This document shows positions 10,471 through 22,834 of a DNA stretch of 64,000 nt, one piece after another. Below the pieces are notes generated by a model. The model was not told the DNA's origin and did no database searches. It saw only the letters and a program-made list of their open reading frames with translations. Made by a program: the position numbers and the translations under genes. Source of the DNA: Marchantia polymorpha subsp. ruderalis (lineage: Eukaryota > Streptophyta > Marchantiopsida > Marchantiales > Marchantiaceae); assembly GCA_037833965.1 (NCBI GenBank), contig AP031352.1:11450501-11514500 (forward strand). The letters run 5' to 3'. Every line of letters begins with the position of its first letter. Positions within the stretch are counted from its first letter, which is position 1.

Positions 10471-11820
10471 TTACGATTAAGCAGACGAGGAGCACCCTTT
10501 CTCTTTACAGGAAGCGCATTCATGCAATCGACACTCGCCAAAAAGTCGCGACGAGACCAAGCACCAGATCCCGATCGTGAAGAGCGAGCTCGAGAACAGT
10601 CCCACGAGTGTCACTCCGACTCGTGGTGACTCCAGCCACGAAAGTCCACCTCTCTCCCCGACGGAGTGAGCGACTTGTCCGACTGCACCATCTGCTCCCG
10701 GGAGCCCACGTCTCACAATTAATTAGAAAAAAACAAATATTTAAGTTTTTATTAGCTTATGCGTTTAAATTACCAATTATTATACCTTTCCATACTTGGT
10801 TACGGGATTGCACACGGAGAAGCACAATATTTTACAAAGTAATGAAATGAGAACTACAGTATAAAAATGTTTTGCCTACTTTAGAAAAAATAATAAAAGT
10901 ATTAAATAAACCATAGGCACTGCGTCGTCTCGCCGGAGCCAGAATCCTCCGGCCACTTCCGGGATCGGTCACGGTCACAGCACGAAACCATCCTGTGCTT
11001 TACGGTGGCTTCTCCTTACGGACCGAGCTCCGGGTCAAAGGAAGCGCCACTGAGTGAGGGAGGGAGTGAGTCACCGGGAGGAGAGATGCGGCTTGTTGCC
11101 TCGCCTGCGCTTCACTTGGCGTCCCGTAGACTCGCGCATGGCCACCTTCCTCCACGCCGCACGCGACACAGATTCGTCCGTTTGGCGAAGCGTGATTGCG
11201 GCCGAGGTTTGCCAGTTGGCACTTTCCAGACGTCGCTCTCTCCAAAGCGATGACGGCGACGGCCACTCGGAATCTCGTCCAGCTCCCGCTGCCAGTCATC
11301 CGTCGCTTTGTTTGCGGGCGTGCCCGTTGACGGACGCGCATCGTCCTCTCCCGCTGGAGGGTCGGGTCGGGTCGGGTCGGGTCGGGTCGGGCATCTGTCC
11401 GACCGTGAACTTTCGGGCGAATTCACGTTCGGTTAATTTTCGGGCGTCCGATTCGGTGGTCAGAAGGTCAGCCCTGGCGTCGCTCATCGCCGGCGGGAGC
11501 TAGATTCTGTGCAGCAGAGGTGAACATCCGAATTTCGCAGCAAACGACCGACTGTGCCCCTCGAATATGGCAGCAGGAACAGCCAGGGGCCCGCGTATGT
11601 TGGTACTTGGCATCGCATGGATTCGTACAAACCGTTAGGTGACGACTGCGTCGTACGAAGGATGCCGCTGCGGGTAAGAACATGGACATATCCTCCTGGC
11701 TTTCCAGCTGTTGTGGCTTGCACCCAACTGCGCACTGGGATCCCTTTATCAACGATGCACTGGATATCGTTTTTCTCTTGTCTCGAAGTCACTTCTGTCT
11801 TCGTGTGGTGGTCTTGAGAA
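10470..11820. other. GC-rich, CpG-rich island split by an AT-rich wedge
   Basis: Sequence rich in CG dinucleotides runs from about 10470 to 10715 and again from about 10915 to 11520, with about 190 bp of very AT-rich sequence (10725-10915) between them. Open frames run in several overlapping phases on both strands, as expected from GC-rich composition, so I assign none. Such islands in this window otherwise sit at gene 5' ends, but no gene could be recognised next to this one. Confidence 0.5.
11359..11391 (+). repeat. GGGTC pentamer array, G-quadruplex candidate
   Basis: Seven GGG runs separated by exactly TC lie on the plus strand. Uniform two-base loops fit the usual pattern for a parallel G-quadruplex. 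The array is inside the GC-rich island at 10.9-11.5 kb. Confidence 0.85.
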
Positions 11821-13880
11821 TTCCTCTTCTATGAACCAGCAGAGAGATTTACCGATTCGTTGAGAATGTTCTGTAAATACATGTTATTTTGATACGCTGA
11901 CCACGGTTTTTCAGGATGCAAAGCTAAATCGTAGAAGGAACTTTGTTGATGAGCTAAAGTGTATAGGGTAACTTATAATCCAAAATCTATCTAAATTTTT
12001 ATTCAGGTCTCGAGATTATGTATTTCACCTAACCCTATCAAAGAGATAATTAGATATCAAAAGCTTTTGAAATGAGATTCAGATGTTATAAATTTTTTTA
12101 TGAAAAGATTAAAATTAATCCAAAATTTATGTTTATGAGATTGAAATACTAGTTCAATATTGGAATCATACGATGGAGACCTGAAATGAATAAATTACGG
12201 CAACATGAGATCATGCCGCAACCCAGCTTTGCAATAAAGCTCAAAGTCGGAGATGTGGTCGTGATTCTTAGTCATGCTCGTGCTGATTCTCTAGCTGTAT
12301 AGTAACTTTCATCTGGAATAGTATTTTCATGCAGTTACGACCAGGAAAATTGCTGCTGGGATCAACGTCTATGTTCAACCTGAATCATTCAACTTCACAT
12401 AACTTATTGCTCTTTGTGGTCCAGACTGCGGGTTGGTTTGACTTCAAGGATGGGAAAATCGCTCTTTTTCGAACTTCTCACAGTCAAGTAAAATTCTTGA
12501 CATATCGTAGAAGAAAGAAGAAGAATATCTCTTGACATATCATAGAGGTGACGAACCGGCAGAAGGCCTGACACGGATTCCACGGTGCATGCCGGTAGAC
12601 TGCGTAGTAGCTCTGGACCAACAACGAAGATTGTTTTATCAGAAAAATAATATTTTCTGTAGAAATCTTTGGTCTCATACATTTCTTGGCAATCACATGT
12701 ACAGATTGCCAATGTAGGTTTGACCCATTCCAGAAAACCCTTTGGATTTTGTCAATTTTGTTCTTCTTCGGTTTTTTGCCCGTGCGGGAACAAGGGCTGG
12801 CTGATGTGATACGATACTGTACATCATTGCTTTCCTCTTGCTACCGACATGCAGAGGTTCAGCGATTTCAAAGTGCTGAACAAATGAAATGCATCTTTAC
12901 ATCTACTCCTTTCAATCGATAATGAAATGATACAGTTAATATTTACAGGACTCTAGTGCATTTCTAAAACTTGTTATTTTATTCACGCCTTGCTATTTGA
13001 GAAACATCCGAGCTCTTAAGATCACCTTTTTCTTTTTTATGCATATCTTTGATATACCCCACTTTCGTGGATAAGCCACTTATATCCCAGACCTTCATGC
13101 CAATTTCACAACGTTTGTGGTACAATCACTGAACCAGTCGTTCACGCCCTCATCTTCTATTATGTATGTGTATTATATAAGAACAGATAGATAAGGAATT
13201 ATCAAACTTGCTAAAGTAAACCTGATTTGCTGGATCATATTAAATACAACCTGAAGTCTGCCTAAAGTATAATATTTAAGTTGTGTATATTTTTTGGTGC
13301 ACTTATTTTTCCTTGATTAATGTTCAGACTTTTACATACTTTGGATCACAGATTAAACGATTCCTATTATACTTACTGAATTCTTCAAAGATTTTTTATA
13401 TCTATTATTCATCATCTATAATTCGGGTCAATTATTCCAAAATGTGCACCTCAGAAGTAGTATAGCTCAATATATTGCTCAACCATATTTCAGACTTACT
13501 CAATGTCTAATGAGTTTACTAAAGATCTTTACTCTAATATCTTGGCGTCCTCTCAGAGTGATCAGAATCATCCGGGTAACCTGGCGAAAATTTCCACCCT
13601 TCTTGTCGACAATTTTTTTACGTATACCAATACGTAAAACAATTGTCAAGGATATGACTACCGAAATCAATCATGACCGCTTTTATATGGCGGCAGAATC
13701 TTGTATTTCCATCTATCGTCGTGAATACTCTGGATCAAATTCCTCATCGGCCGATTACTTTGTGAACGAGCAATGCTAACTGACGGTCTGTTGGAAACTC
13801 CTAACACTAAGTTATTGTTCTCAACTCTACTGGGAATCTTCTATTTGAAAATTGTACTCAATTCCTTATGTCTAATTTGT
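11820..13880. other. Non-coding spacer
   Basis: Short frames only, none recognisable. A hairpin at 13608-13647 has two 7-bp stem blocks (GACAATT with AATTGTC, and TACGTAT with ATACGTA) separated by a 4-by-4 internal loop. Confidence 0.45.
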
Positions 13881-15460
13881 TTTTAGCTACCCTTCCTTGT
13901 TAGGTTATTCAAGTTAATAATTTACTTTGAAAATATTCAAAAAATATATGAAAATAATTTAAAATAATTTCTTTTTTGGGTTTTGAAAAAATAAAAAATA
14001 AAAAGTTATGTATAAATAATGTATTTATATATTTTTAGAATTTTTTTCCTAGTGATGAGTAGGATATTGATTGATTTGTTTTAAAATTATATTCCTATAT
14101 CACAAAGAAATTCCAGGTAATTAAAAAAATCATATCATAACAAAACTCGAATATTATTTCTTACTAAAAAAAATTTGTGACATACAAATTTTAAATTTAC
14201 CATTTCACATTGCTGACATGCTACAATTTTGAGGGTTTTGATATTCACATCTTTTTAGATATTCTCTCAAGAACGTTTGATTATATATTTGAAAAAAAAT
14301 TAATGTCAATGTGTGATATTGATGATTTATCATGCTACAAGAAAATATTTGATATTTTTGACATCCATACATGCTATTTTTGAATGTCAATATCTTAAGA
14401 CTTTTCTTCTCAATGCACAATCTCTTTATCTTTATTTTCTTACATTAATTATTTAAATATCATAAAAAGAAAGTCGAGTGAAAATAAGTATCAAATTTTC
14501 ACTATTAATGATCAATTCATCATTGATTGCATATGAGAATCATAAAAATAAGTGGATAAAATGAATATAATTATCATACATATTATGAATATATGCATAA
14601 AAACATACCCTTTTAATGCTTGAAACTTTTCTTTTGTAAATTAAATTTTTTTTTCATTTTTTTGCCTCAATTTGAATGAAATAACATGTAGAAGATGGGC
14701 AATAGTTTGAAATTTTCTTTTGATATAATTCAACAAGACCTTCATATATTGTGAATCAGAAATTGACATTTGTCATATTATGCATCTTATTATGATTTCA
14801 TAATTTGAAATATTTTTACACAAAGTTATTTTAAAAATAATTGCTATAAAATTTTCAATTTTATATTAGAAAATTTTGATATAGAAAAATTTCTTCTTAA
14901 AATTGATATAGTTATCTTAGTTCATTATTTTGGGCATAATTTTTTTGAGGATAGATTAGAATAACATGAATATTAATACATCTGGCAAATTTTAGTAATA
15001 TATTGTTATTTTATAAATCAAATAAAGGTTTTCTTTTTTTACGAAAAAAATAATCAATTATAAATCGCATAAATATCTTGTTTATGTAAATGGGACCAAG
15101 ATTTTGCTCAATATTAAATCTTTTACAAGGTTTTTATGAATATAGATGATAATTATAATAAAAGATTGCACTAAAAAAATCATAAAAATCTGATTATTAT
15201 TACGTAAAAAATTTTCAAACCTATTTTGATGAAATAACGTCAATCAAAGTGTACATTTGAATCAATAAAGGAAGAAATTATGATTTTTGGAGTCATTGTA
15301 TGTAATACTCGTGGCATAAGTCTATTCTAAAAAATGTATCTATTTACATAAATTGATCCATCCACTGATTTTGACCATTTTCTCTCTTCTAACATGGAAT
15401 CAAGCTAATGTTACTGAATATATATATATATATATATATATCCTATTCTATTCTATTCTT
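13880..15460. other. Very AT-rich spacer
   Basis: About 1.6 kb dominated by A and T with many homopolymer runs and no gene. It ends in a TA dinucleotide array. I found no inverted or long direct terminal repeats, so its origin as a mobile element cannot be argued from this sequence. Confidence 0.6.
15418..15441. repeat. (AT)n microsatellite
   Basis: An uninterrupted AT dinucleotide run of about 12 units, at the edge of the AT-rich spacer. Confidence 0.95.
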
Positions 15461-16490
15461 TAGAGTCTATCATGTTTCAAAAACCAATCGAGACAGCCTA
15501 CACTACTCTCCGAGTCCCAACATCGTGAGTATGGGAAGTATGTACAATGGACGTATATACAATGTTGTTCCACCCAGGTACTCAACTGTGTAACAAGAAA
15601 GGTAATTTGTGCGTGGTTGATGCTGAGGGGAGACTTCAGACATGTTCTCCCTATCTAGATGGCACGAGGTACTAAATTCCGACCACCGTGGCCCAGTATG
15701 TACACGTTGTCAAACATTAAACTATGAAAGACAGTAACTAGATAAAGCGACAACTCTGGGGATAGAGACCGGACCAACATGACGACCGACGTGTGCCCGT
15801 AGGCTGCACGCGGATGTTCTTGACCGACAGACAACAGCAGCCGGCATCCTTTGTTCTTGCCTAAGGCCAACTACACCATAGAAGAACCTGACAGGGATAG
15901 CCGCAGTGAGCAATCTCAAGCGTCGAAGCATGTGAGACCTAGACCGTTGACGTTGCCCTCGTTGCCTCCGTGGTAGAACTCGCAGTCGAAATCTCTGGGT
16001 CATGAGCGCCATCAGGGGGGGCCCCCCTCATGACCGTTGCTCGCTGTGATACGCCGGTGAGTTGAATTCACCGGCGATCTGATTTTAGCGAAGCCCGGAA
16101 GCTGCTGAGTCCGAGGGCTCGCTCGCTCAATCGATCGATGGATTGCAGTCACGGCGGGCGTCGGATCGGATGGATGATCACCCGTCTTTGAAAATAACCG
16201 GCGGAAAGGCCGGAAAGGAAGAAAGGGGGGAAAGGTGAGAATTGTGATGAGTTGGAGATCCAGATGGCTTGTTGCCGGCTCTGGTGGTGGCGTGAGTTTG
16301 TGTCGCCTTGCGAGCGAGCGAGAGGCGACGCATTTTATATAATTTCGCCGGCCTTCTTTTCTGTCGTCGTCATGGACGTGAAGCCGGCAGAGGAGATCGC
16401 CGCAGTTTCGCACAACCAATTTTCTTGATTCTTGGAGGAACAGAGTCAGTGCTGCGCAAGCAGCGTCGGTGTTCGACGTCGAGGGCGTCG
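15460..16490. other. Upstream region of the Lunapark gene
   Basis: Composition shifts from AT-rich to GC-rich after about 15.7 kb. Frames on both strands overlap and are arginine- or serine-rich, as GC-rich sequence gives by chance. It probably includes the Lunapark promoter. Confidence 0.4.
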
Positions 16491-16566
16491 AAGAGAGGGA
16501 GAGAGGGAGAGAGGGAGAGGGAGAGGGAGGTGGAGCGGGACCGGGGGCAGAGAGAGAGAGAGAGGT
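16491..16566 (+). promoter_or_regulatory. GA-rich tract upstream of Lunapark
   Basis: A purine tract of GAGAGGGA and GAGA units about 640 bp before the Lunapark start codon. GA-rich tracts in plant promoters and leaders are known binding targets of BBR/BPC proteins. Whether it is transcribed here is not known. A similar, longer tract precedes the thiamine-pyrophosphate carrier gene at 29.36-29.70 kb. Confidence 0.5.
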
Positions 16567-17204
16567 GGTTTTGTAGCTGGGAGGAGGGCGGAGGAATGCG
16601 TTGTAGAAGTTGTGGCTTAGAAGGCCACATCGGAAGGCGCGAGCGAGAGTGCTGTTAGAACGGAGTTTCGAATTAGAAACATGATACAGTGATTTCGCAG
16701 GCGATTCAATCGTGGAACGAGAACCTGCCGTTCGAAGCGCTTCGGCTCCTTTTCTGCAGCAGGGGCTTGCAGCGCCAGAGTTTTAAGATCTGAAGTACGT
16801 TCACCCAGCCCTCGGGGCGAGTTAATGCCGACTTCCGTAGGTGTGGAAGATGTAGTTTGTTAGTTGACAAGTTCTGTTATTTGTTGGCGAGGTTGTATGG
16901 TCAAAGGCGACCGGCCGCACTGGAACCTCCTGGAGTAATCGTAAGTGTGGGTTGGTTAAGATTTGGATGTGTGAAAGCTGGTTGCAGTCTATCGAGTGCA
17001 TCAATCATGTCGATCGTCGTATGGTCGAGTGTCCCTTTCTCAAAGCCACGGATCTTCGCCTCTTCAGATTTTTGATTTGGCTGAAGACCGAGCACAGACG
17101 ATGCTGTGTGCATGATGTAGAAAATTTCGAGTCCAAGTTCTGTTGTTTGTTCATGTGGGCCGCATTTTTTTGCAGGACCTGCCCGTGGCCAAACGCGGGA
17201 CATT

Positions 17205-19477
17205 ATGGGAGACAAGGAAATTAGCAAGGAGGATGTACAACTGGCCGCTCTAGCCTCCACGATCACAGATGAGAAGGTCAAACCCCAGAAAGGCATGGTC
17301 GCGAGGATCTGGAGCGCCATGGGACTAGTCGGCCACTTGTTTTTCAGAAATAGCAAGGAGGATTTTGAGAAAAGATTGCAGCATTTGTCCAAGGAGGAGG
17401 TAGCAGTGCACAGTCGATTGAAGAGACGCACAGCGTACTGGAGAAAGTTTGCTAGAAATCTTATCTTGTACTCTGTGATTGGTGAGGTAGCCTCCTGGAA
17501 CCCTTGGCTCTTGTCTGGTTTTTTAGGATTGGATACTGGACCTTATACTGGATCAATCCGCGAATCCAAGGATCCACCAGTCTTCGAATTCCGGGATTTC
17601 TATACCAGTTTGTGAGATTCTGACATCTAGAATCAAGGGTAAATACACTTGAACAAGCATGTCTAGGTTTCAACAACGAATCTACTTAGAACCCACAATT
17701 TCAGCTTGAAGTCATGAACAATAGACTAGTTTTTACCCTGCATATGTATCACGTATCAGCCTTAACATCGACTGAAGTCAGGATGAACCGTCGGAGTTAC
17801 TTATTCGCGGCATATGGCGTTCGGCAATTCTAGGATTGTTCAGCTACCGTAGACTTCTAAAAATCTCAGGATGCTGATTCTGACCGCGGAGAGCTGACGT
17901 TGACACTTTGTAGAAGACCATAAAGTGCTGATTGACATGTTGCGGAATTTCGCAATGGGGATGAGGATTTTGCTTGGTGCCCTCAAGTTGGCACTAAGTA
18001 GTCCAGACATGGCTGTTTCTGAATCAGTGAGCAGGGCAAAGTCCCTTTCGTCTGCAGATGTTTTTAAACATATTGCTTGTGTGTTTTACAGGTCTTGGTG
18101 CTAGGTATCGCAATATGGGCAACGAGGGCTCCGGACATGCTCTGGGAAACACGCGCTTTACGAGTCCTACCAGTTTTCGCGTTGCCGCTGCTAACCACGC
18201 TGTTGTATTCATCGTGTTCAAGCTTCAATCGCATGCGTAAGATTTCGTCTTATTTGCGTTAAAATCTCGAGTCATTCACCTCATCATAAACCAGAGGCTT
18301 GCAACTGCTTTCTTCATTGTTTTTCGTTGCGGTATCTTTCTGATACCACAATGAAAAAATTATGTCCGGCGCTCTTGAGTGATTTACAAATATATATATT
18401 TTTTGGTTGTCGACTTCTCATGTGTTGAAGGGTTGAATTGCAGGCGAAGCGAAGGACCAAAAAACGTTAGAAAAGTTACGTGCAGAAAGACAATCTAAGA
18501 TTGATGAACTGAAGGAGAAAACTAACTACTACTTGACTCAACAGTTGATCCAGGTATATTATCAAGCTTAATTTCATCCGTGTTTTCTATCTTAGTTAGG
18601 AACGGTAAAAACTTGAACACTAATATTGATTTTGCGTACGTGTTGCGACAGAAATACGATCTTGATCCAGCAGCCAAAGCAGCAGCGGCAAGTGTGCTTG
18701 CTTCGAAGTTGGGAGCGGAATCGGGTTTGAAAATTGCTCTCCAAGCAGCGGATTTACTGGAGAAAGAACAAACAGGCAAGGTCTCTTCTTCTGGCAAAAG
18801 TAATGATATGGAAGTCGCGGACTCCTCTGGTATAAGGAAGCGAAGGAATCCCTCATCTCAGGGAGATCCGAGAAGTAGTATGGCTCTGAGTAATCTTCAA
18901 GGTCAAGGGAGACAACCAGATAGGATGGACATGGTACTTCGAGATAATACGGGTGATAGAGACATTGATGCCTGGGAGCATGAAAGGGAAGTAGAACACC
19001 ACCGAGCGAGACCGAACGAAGGAGGTTGGATTGCCAGGTTTGCAGCTATGCTGGTGGGCGAGGATCCTTCACAATGCTACGCTCTCATCTGTGGAAAATG
19101 CCACATGCACAATGGTGAGTGCCCCTGATTTGTATTAGCGCTGTGTTGCTCAAATTTACTTGGAAGTATAAGTCTGATGAGTGCTTTCACCGTCCGCAGG
19201 GCTGGCGAAAAAGGAAGACTATCAGTACATTACGTATTACTGCCCCCACTGCCACGCGTTGAACAAGTCGAACCAGCTAGAGGTGGCAAGCGAAGGTGTC
19301 AATTCACCGGGAGGGTCAGAAACTCCTTCTCAGGCAGGAAGCATAGAAGAGGTGTTTAGCTCATGCGGTCCTTCTCTCGGTCCTTCTCTCCCGGAGCCGA
19401 ATAGCAGTTCAGAGGCATCGCATTTGGCTCGCTCAAATCCGAACAAAGCTCTAAACGAGGAAATCGTGAGCACATGA
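17205..19477 (+). CDS. LNP: Lunapark-family ER junction protein (five exons)
   Basis: Lunapark proteins sit at three-way junctions of the ER tubule network and stabilise them. Exons join(17205..17486, 18092..18236, 18444..18553, 18652..19114, 19200..19477) keep frame and give 425 residues. The N-terminus is soluble and charged. Two hydrophobic segments follow, one near 84-104 spanning the first intron (LILYSVIGE joined to VLVLGIAIW) and one in exon 2 (PVFALPLLTTLLYS). Exon 3 encodes a charged coiled coil (TLEKLRAERQSKIDELKEK). The C-terminal domain has the Lunapark zinc ribbon: YALICGKCHMHNG then YITYYCPHCHALN, two CxxC pairs split by the last intron. The first exon uses a GTAGCC donor, chosen because the alternative GTGAGG donor would shift exon 2 out of the membrane-segment frame. 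A TTTTTTTTGCAG acceptor at 17175 suggests a leader intron 29 bases before the start. Confidence 0.92.
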
Positions 19478-21297
19478 GCTGGATCGTACATCCGATGGTA
19501 ACGACTCGTCTCTACTGATGCATCTGTAGCAAGCACGCGGGCGTTTGTAGAGTCGCTGATTTGGATGCAAGAGGAAGGAGCTCTCTATGCACATCAAACC
19601 GAGATGTGCTGTACAGTAAGAGAAACGTGTTGAGATTGGTTGCTTTGAATCCCTCGAATCAATCTAGTTTCCCACAAATCAATCTTTAAAGCGTCCTGTG
19701 AGGAATAGCCAGCCCTCTTCGTTGTACCGGCTGGTCCGCTCCTTCGCCTGTTGACCACACAGCCAATACAACGAGGACCTTGACACAAGGCCTCCCTCCA
19801 AGTTTAGCTGAAGCTTGGATTTGTGACATGCGCACCCTCGCACGGCCACGTATGACGCTGGACGTAAGCGATGTGCCTCTGTAGGTCGAACTCTTGGACA
19901 CCTTGGAGCGGAAGTACTTCTCTAGTGCTTTACTGCCATCATTGTGTGTTGGATCTGCGTTCCGCAGCCCTCTTCCAACTGGAAGAGATTGATCGAAAGA
20001 TTTGCTGGATAAGGATTAGTACGTGGTGGGGTTCAACAGCCCCGGGACGGACTGACTTTGAAGGAGTTTGCTCGATGGAGAAGATTTTCAATTTGTCTAG
20101 CTTTAGTCAATTCGGCTGGCCTGGACAGGAGAGTCGTGAGAGTTGGAGATGTGTCCTCAGTATTTTCAAAGGAGCATGTGAAAATGGGTTCACAGCGGGT
20201 TTAACCATTAGAGAATAAGTTGTAGAAACGATTGGGTAACGAGGCAAGCTTGACGTTACAGGCTGTTTTGTGGGCGGAAGATTATGTCGTCTGAAAGTGT
20301 CATTAGTTTAAATGCAGAGCTGCAGCTTGTTCCTACAGCCCGTTACCTCAAAAGCCATGTAACAAGATTTGTTATCCTCCTATTGAATTTTGACTCCTGT
20401 GACAAATGAGCAATTTAAGAAGTTTAGCAGATGGTTTCGCTAACAAATTTGGTGCGGGGTTGACTTTGAATTTTTGGATATTTATACAAATCGACTTACG
20501 GAACTGGTGTGATCTAGCTGCAATTGCGTGGTTTGAAGTGGACAACACCACCACCAGATTGTGCTAGAAACTCGTCCCAGGAAAGGCCCGTGGGGTACAT
20601 CGTTACAAGACGTTAATCTACAGATTGTACCTGATAAGTTGAAGAGATCTAACCCCATGATTATGTGTTGTGGTCAAAAGCAGTAATATAAGTGCTTCCA
20701 AACTCCCTTCTGATCTATCAAACAGAGTGCTCAAAGGCATCGCGGAGCCGGTGCACTCGAGATAACGAACATTATCGTAGGTTTAGAATTTTAATCGTAA
20801 GAATTAGATACTGTGCTAAGAAGACGAGACAGCAAAAATATTTCAGAAATTTTTACACTGGATTTGAATCCTAATATGAATTAATACTTTGAATGCATGA
20901 AAGTTACATGACCATGCATTTCACAAGTCTATGGTAGGATAACTGACTTACTATGATCATCACGCAAATTGTGAGAGGTTACATCCACGATGAGATTGTT
21001 AATGGGATTCTTTATTCGATAAGCATGGTTGTTTTTTCAATCAATGTTAAGGTGGTGTTTTTTGTCCACTAAACTTCAGTCACCCAATAACGCAAGCATT
21101 AATTGTGAGTACTGAAACACTTACCAGAAACGTGATTCCTGGCCGGCTAATGAATATAGTGACAAAAAGACTCTTGCAAAACCAAATTAACTGGATCTAC
21201 CGGTCAATCTTCCCGATATCATACGAAGATCTCAACGTAAACGACCCATGTAGAGTAAGCATGGACGATTCCAGAGGGTCACATCGAATGCTACAGG
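19478..21297. other. Spacer between Lunapark and the APH-1-like relic
   Basis: Contains the Lunapark 3' flank and no gene I can recognise. I looked here for the N-terminal membrane segments expected of APH-1 and found none that convinced me. Confidence 0.4.
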
Positions 21298-21824
21298 GAG
21301 CTGCACTGGAACAGGGTAGGAATTCTCCTTATCTCTCCCGTTGAGGATATTTTGAACAAGATAGCAGTAAGCGTATCCAAGGCACAACTGCCTGATATGA
21401 CATTTAAATCTCCTGCCGATCGAGTCTCCTCCGTGTCAAGACTCTAACGATCGATGTTTGTGTGCAGTGTTGTAGTTGGTTCCTACTGTGTACCGTCGTT
21501 CACTCCATGTGAACTGGATCGGATTCATCCGCTTGCATCGCGGTGTTGATGTTCATTGGTTTCGGTCATGGACTTACTCATGTCATCTTCTTCCTTGTCG
21601 CACTGGTGAGAACCTGGCATTTGGACCTGCGGCTCCTTACGGGAATCGTTTGCTGGCAAATGTCCTTCATACGCTGCGGGACGGTAAGCGTGCTACTTGG
21701 CTCAGTTCTGAGATGTATATTGCTCGTTTTCTCTTTATTTGTGGTCCACCAAATTGGACATCTCCCTCGGTTTTCCACCGTGGTGCAGAATTTCATTCAC
21801 AATCTAGGCTATCGCATTACCTAG
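21298..21824 (+). pseudogene. APH1: APH-1-like (gamma-secretase subunit) relic with scrambled frames
   Basis: APH-1 is a multi-pass scaffold subunit of gamma-secretase. Three blocks in different frames follow the order of plant APH-1. Frame block A (21340-21405) reads VEDILNKIA then SVSKAQL, like the LED-L...A...SK..L stretch. Block B (21537-21603) reads IGFGHGLTHVIFFLVAL, matching the signature GxGHGxxHxxFF. Block C (21608-21640) reads ENLAFGPAAPY, matching the AFGPAxxY motif, but is one frame off from B. The frame of B resumes after it with CWQMSF at 21651 and a hydrophobic run. A TGA at 21510 interrupts the frame of B with no splice acceptor between it and block B. Family assignment is from memory of the motifs; the first membrane segments and the C-terminus are not found. 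It could instead be a very divergent or misassembled gene. Confidence 0.45.
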
Positions 21825-21829
21825 CGCAA

Positions 21830-22680
21830 TACTTACATTCGCCCATGGATCCTTCATCGATAGGGATTGCTTGCACTAAAGTGTTGTAAGTTTTAATAGA
21901 TATTTAACGAGACAAACTGTGTATACTTTTCCGTGGATTCTAGAGTGAGCAAATTTTTCAGTGTTATGTTGTATGCCTGACATATTTAGTTTTTTTCTCT
22001 CACAACATAGTACCATAGCGACTGCTCCGATCCTATGCGGTTTACGGATCTTGACTAATTGTCTCGATTGTTTACAGCGGGAGCAGTAATTCTTCCCCGT
22101 CGCCATGTAAGACAGCCAATACAACCCTCCTCTTCACTTGCGTATCGAAGAAAAGCTCACGGTATCACACAATTCAACTTTTGCAAACAACCTCGCTCTT
22201 TCCGGTCTTTTGTTTATCCAGCTAGAGGGAAAATGGTCATGTATCAACTCGAAAAAGTTACCGTTGTAAGTATTGTAGTAGTCTAAACCATTGGAAATTG
22301 TGATACAAACAAAAACTAAATATGTGAAGCATACAACTCAACACTTAAGTAGTTTGACCTTGACACAACAGCTATCCATAACCTAGAATCTATGGACAAG
22401 TATAAACAATTCTACTCGTCACTTCTTGAGGGGAACACACAATTTGCAATGGCTTCTCTAAAGGAGTGTTATGGATCTTAGTAAACCATTAACAAAAAGA
22501 ACGATCGATAGATAGATATATATATATATATAATCTAGATTTAAATCAGTTGTTGTGCCAGTGAACAACTAAGCAAGTGTTGCGTTGTATTCTTCGAATA
22601 TTCAGTTTTCTTCTCTTAGACGGCACATTGAATGACGTATTTTCATATGGTGTTGATATTGATGAAGACTACTTGAGTAG
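21830..22680. other. Non-coding spacer
   Basis: No gene recognised. A short GATA then (TA)n run lies near 22507-22531. Confidence 0.45.
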
Positions 22681-22685
22681 ATGTT

Positions 22686-22834
22686 GATGAGGAGTAGATG
22701 CTCTAAAGTGTACTTTGTTGTGGATAGACTTAATTTATCAATGCTTGAATAATTCCATAACTAAGTGACGTATAGTTGATGACGAGTAGATGCTCTACAG
22801 TGTACTTTGTTGTGGATAGACCTAATTTACCAAT
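22686..22834. repeat. Direct repeat, two copies of about 57 bp
   Basis: The segments starting at 22686 and 22778 share GAGTAGATGCTCTA and GTGTACTTTGTTGTGGATAG with only a handful of differences over about 57 bp. The copies are 92 bp apart. No function is apparent. Confidence 0.85.

Noticed and set aside
17482-18091. Alternative Lunapark donor GTGAGG at 17482
   Set aside because: It would put exon 2 in a frame that destroys the second membrane segment; the GTAGCC donor at 17487 keeps the family sequence.
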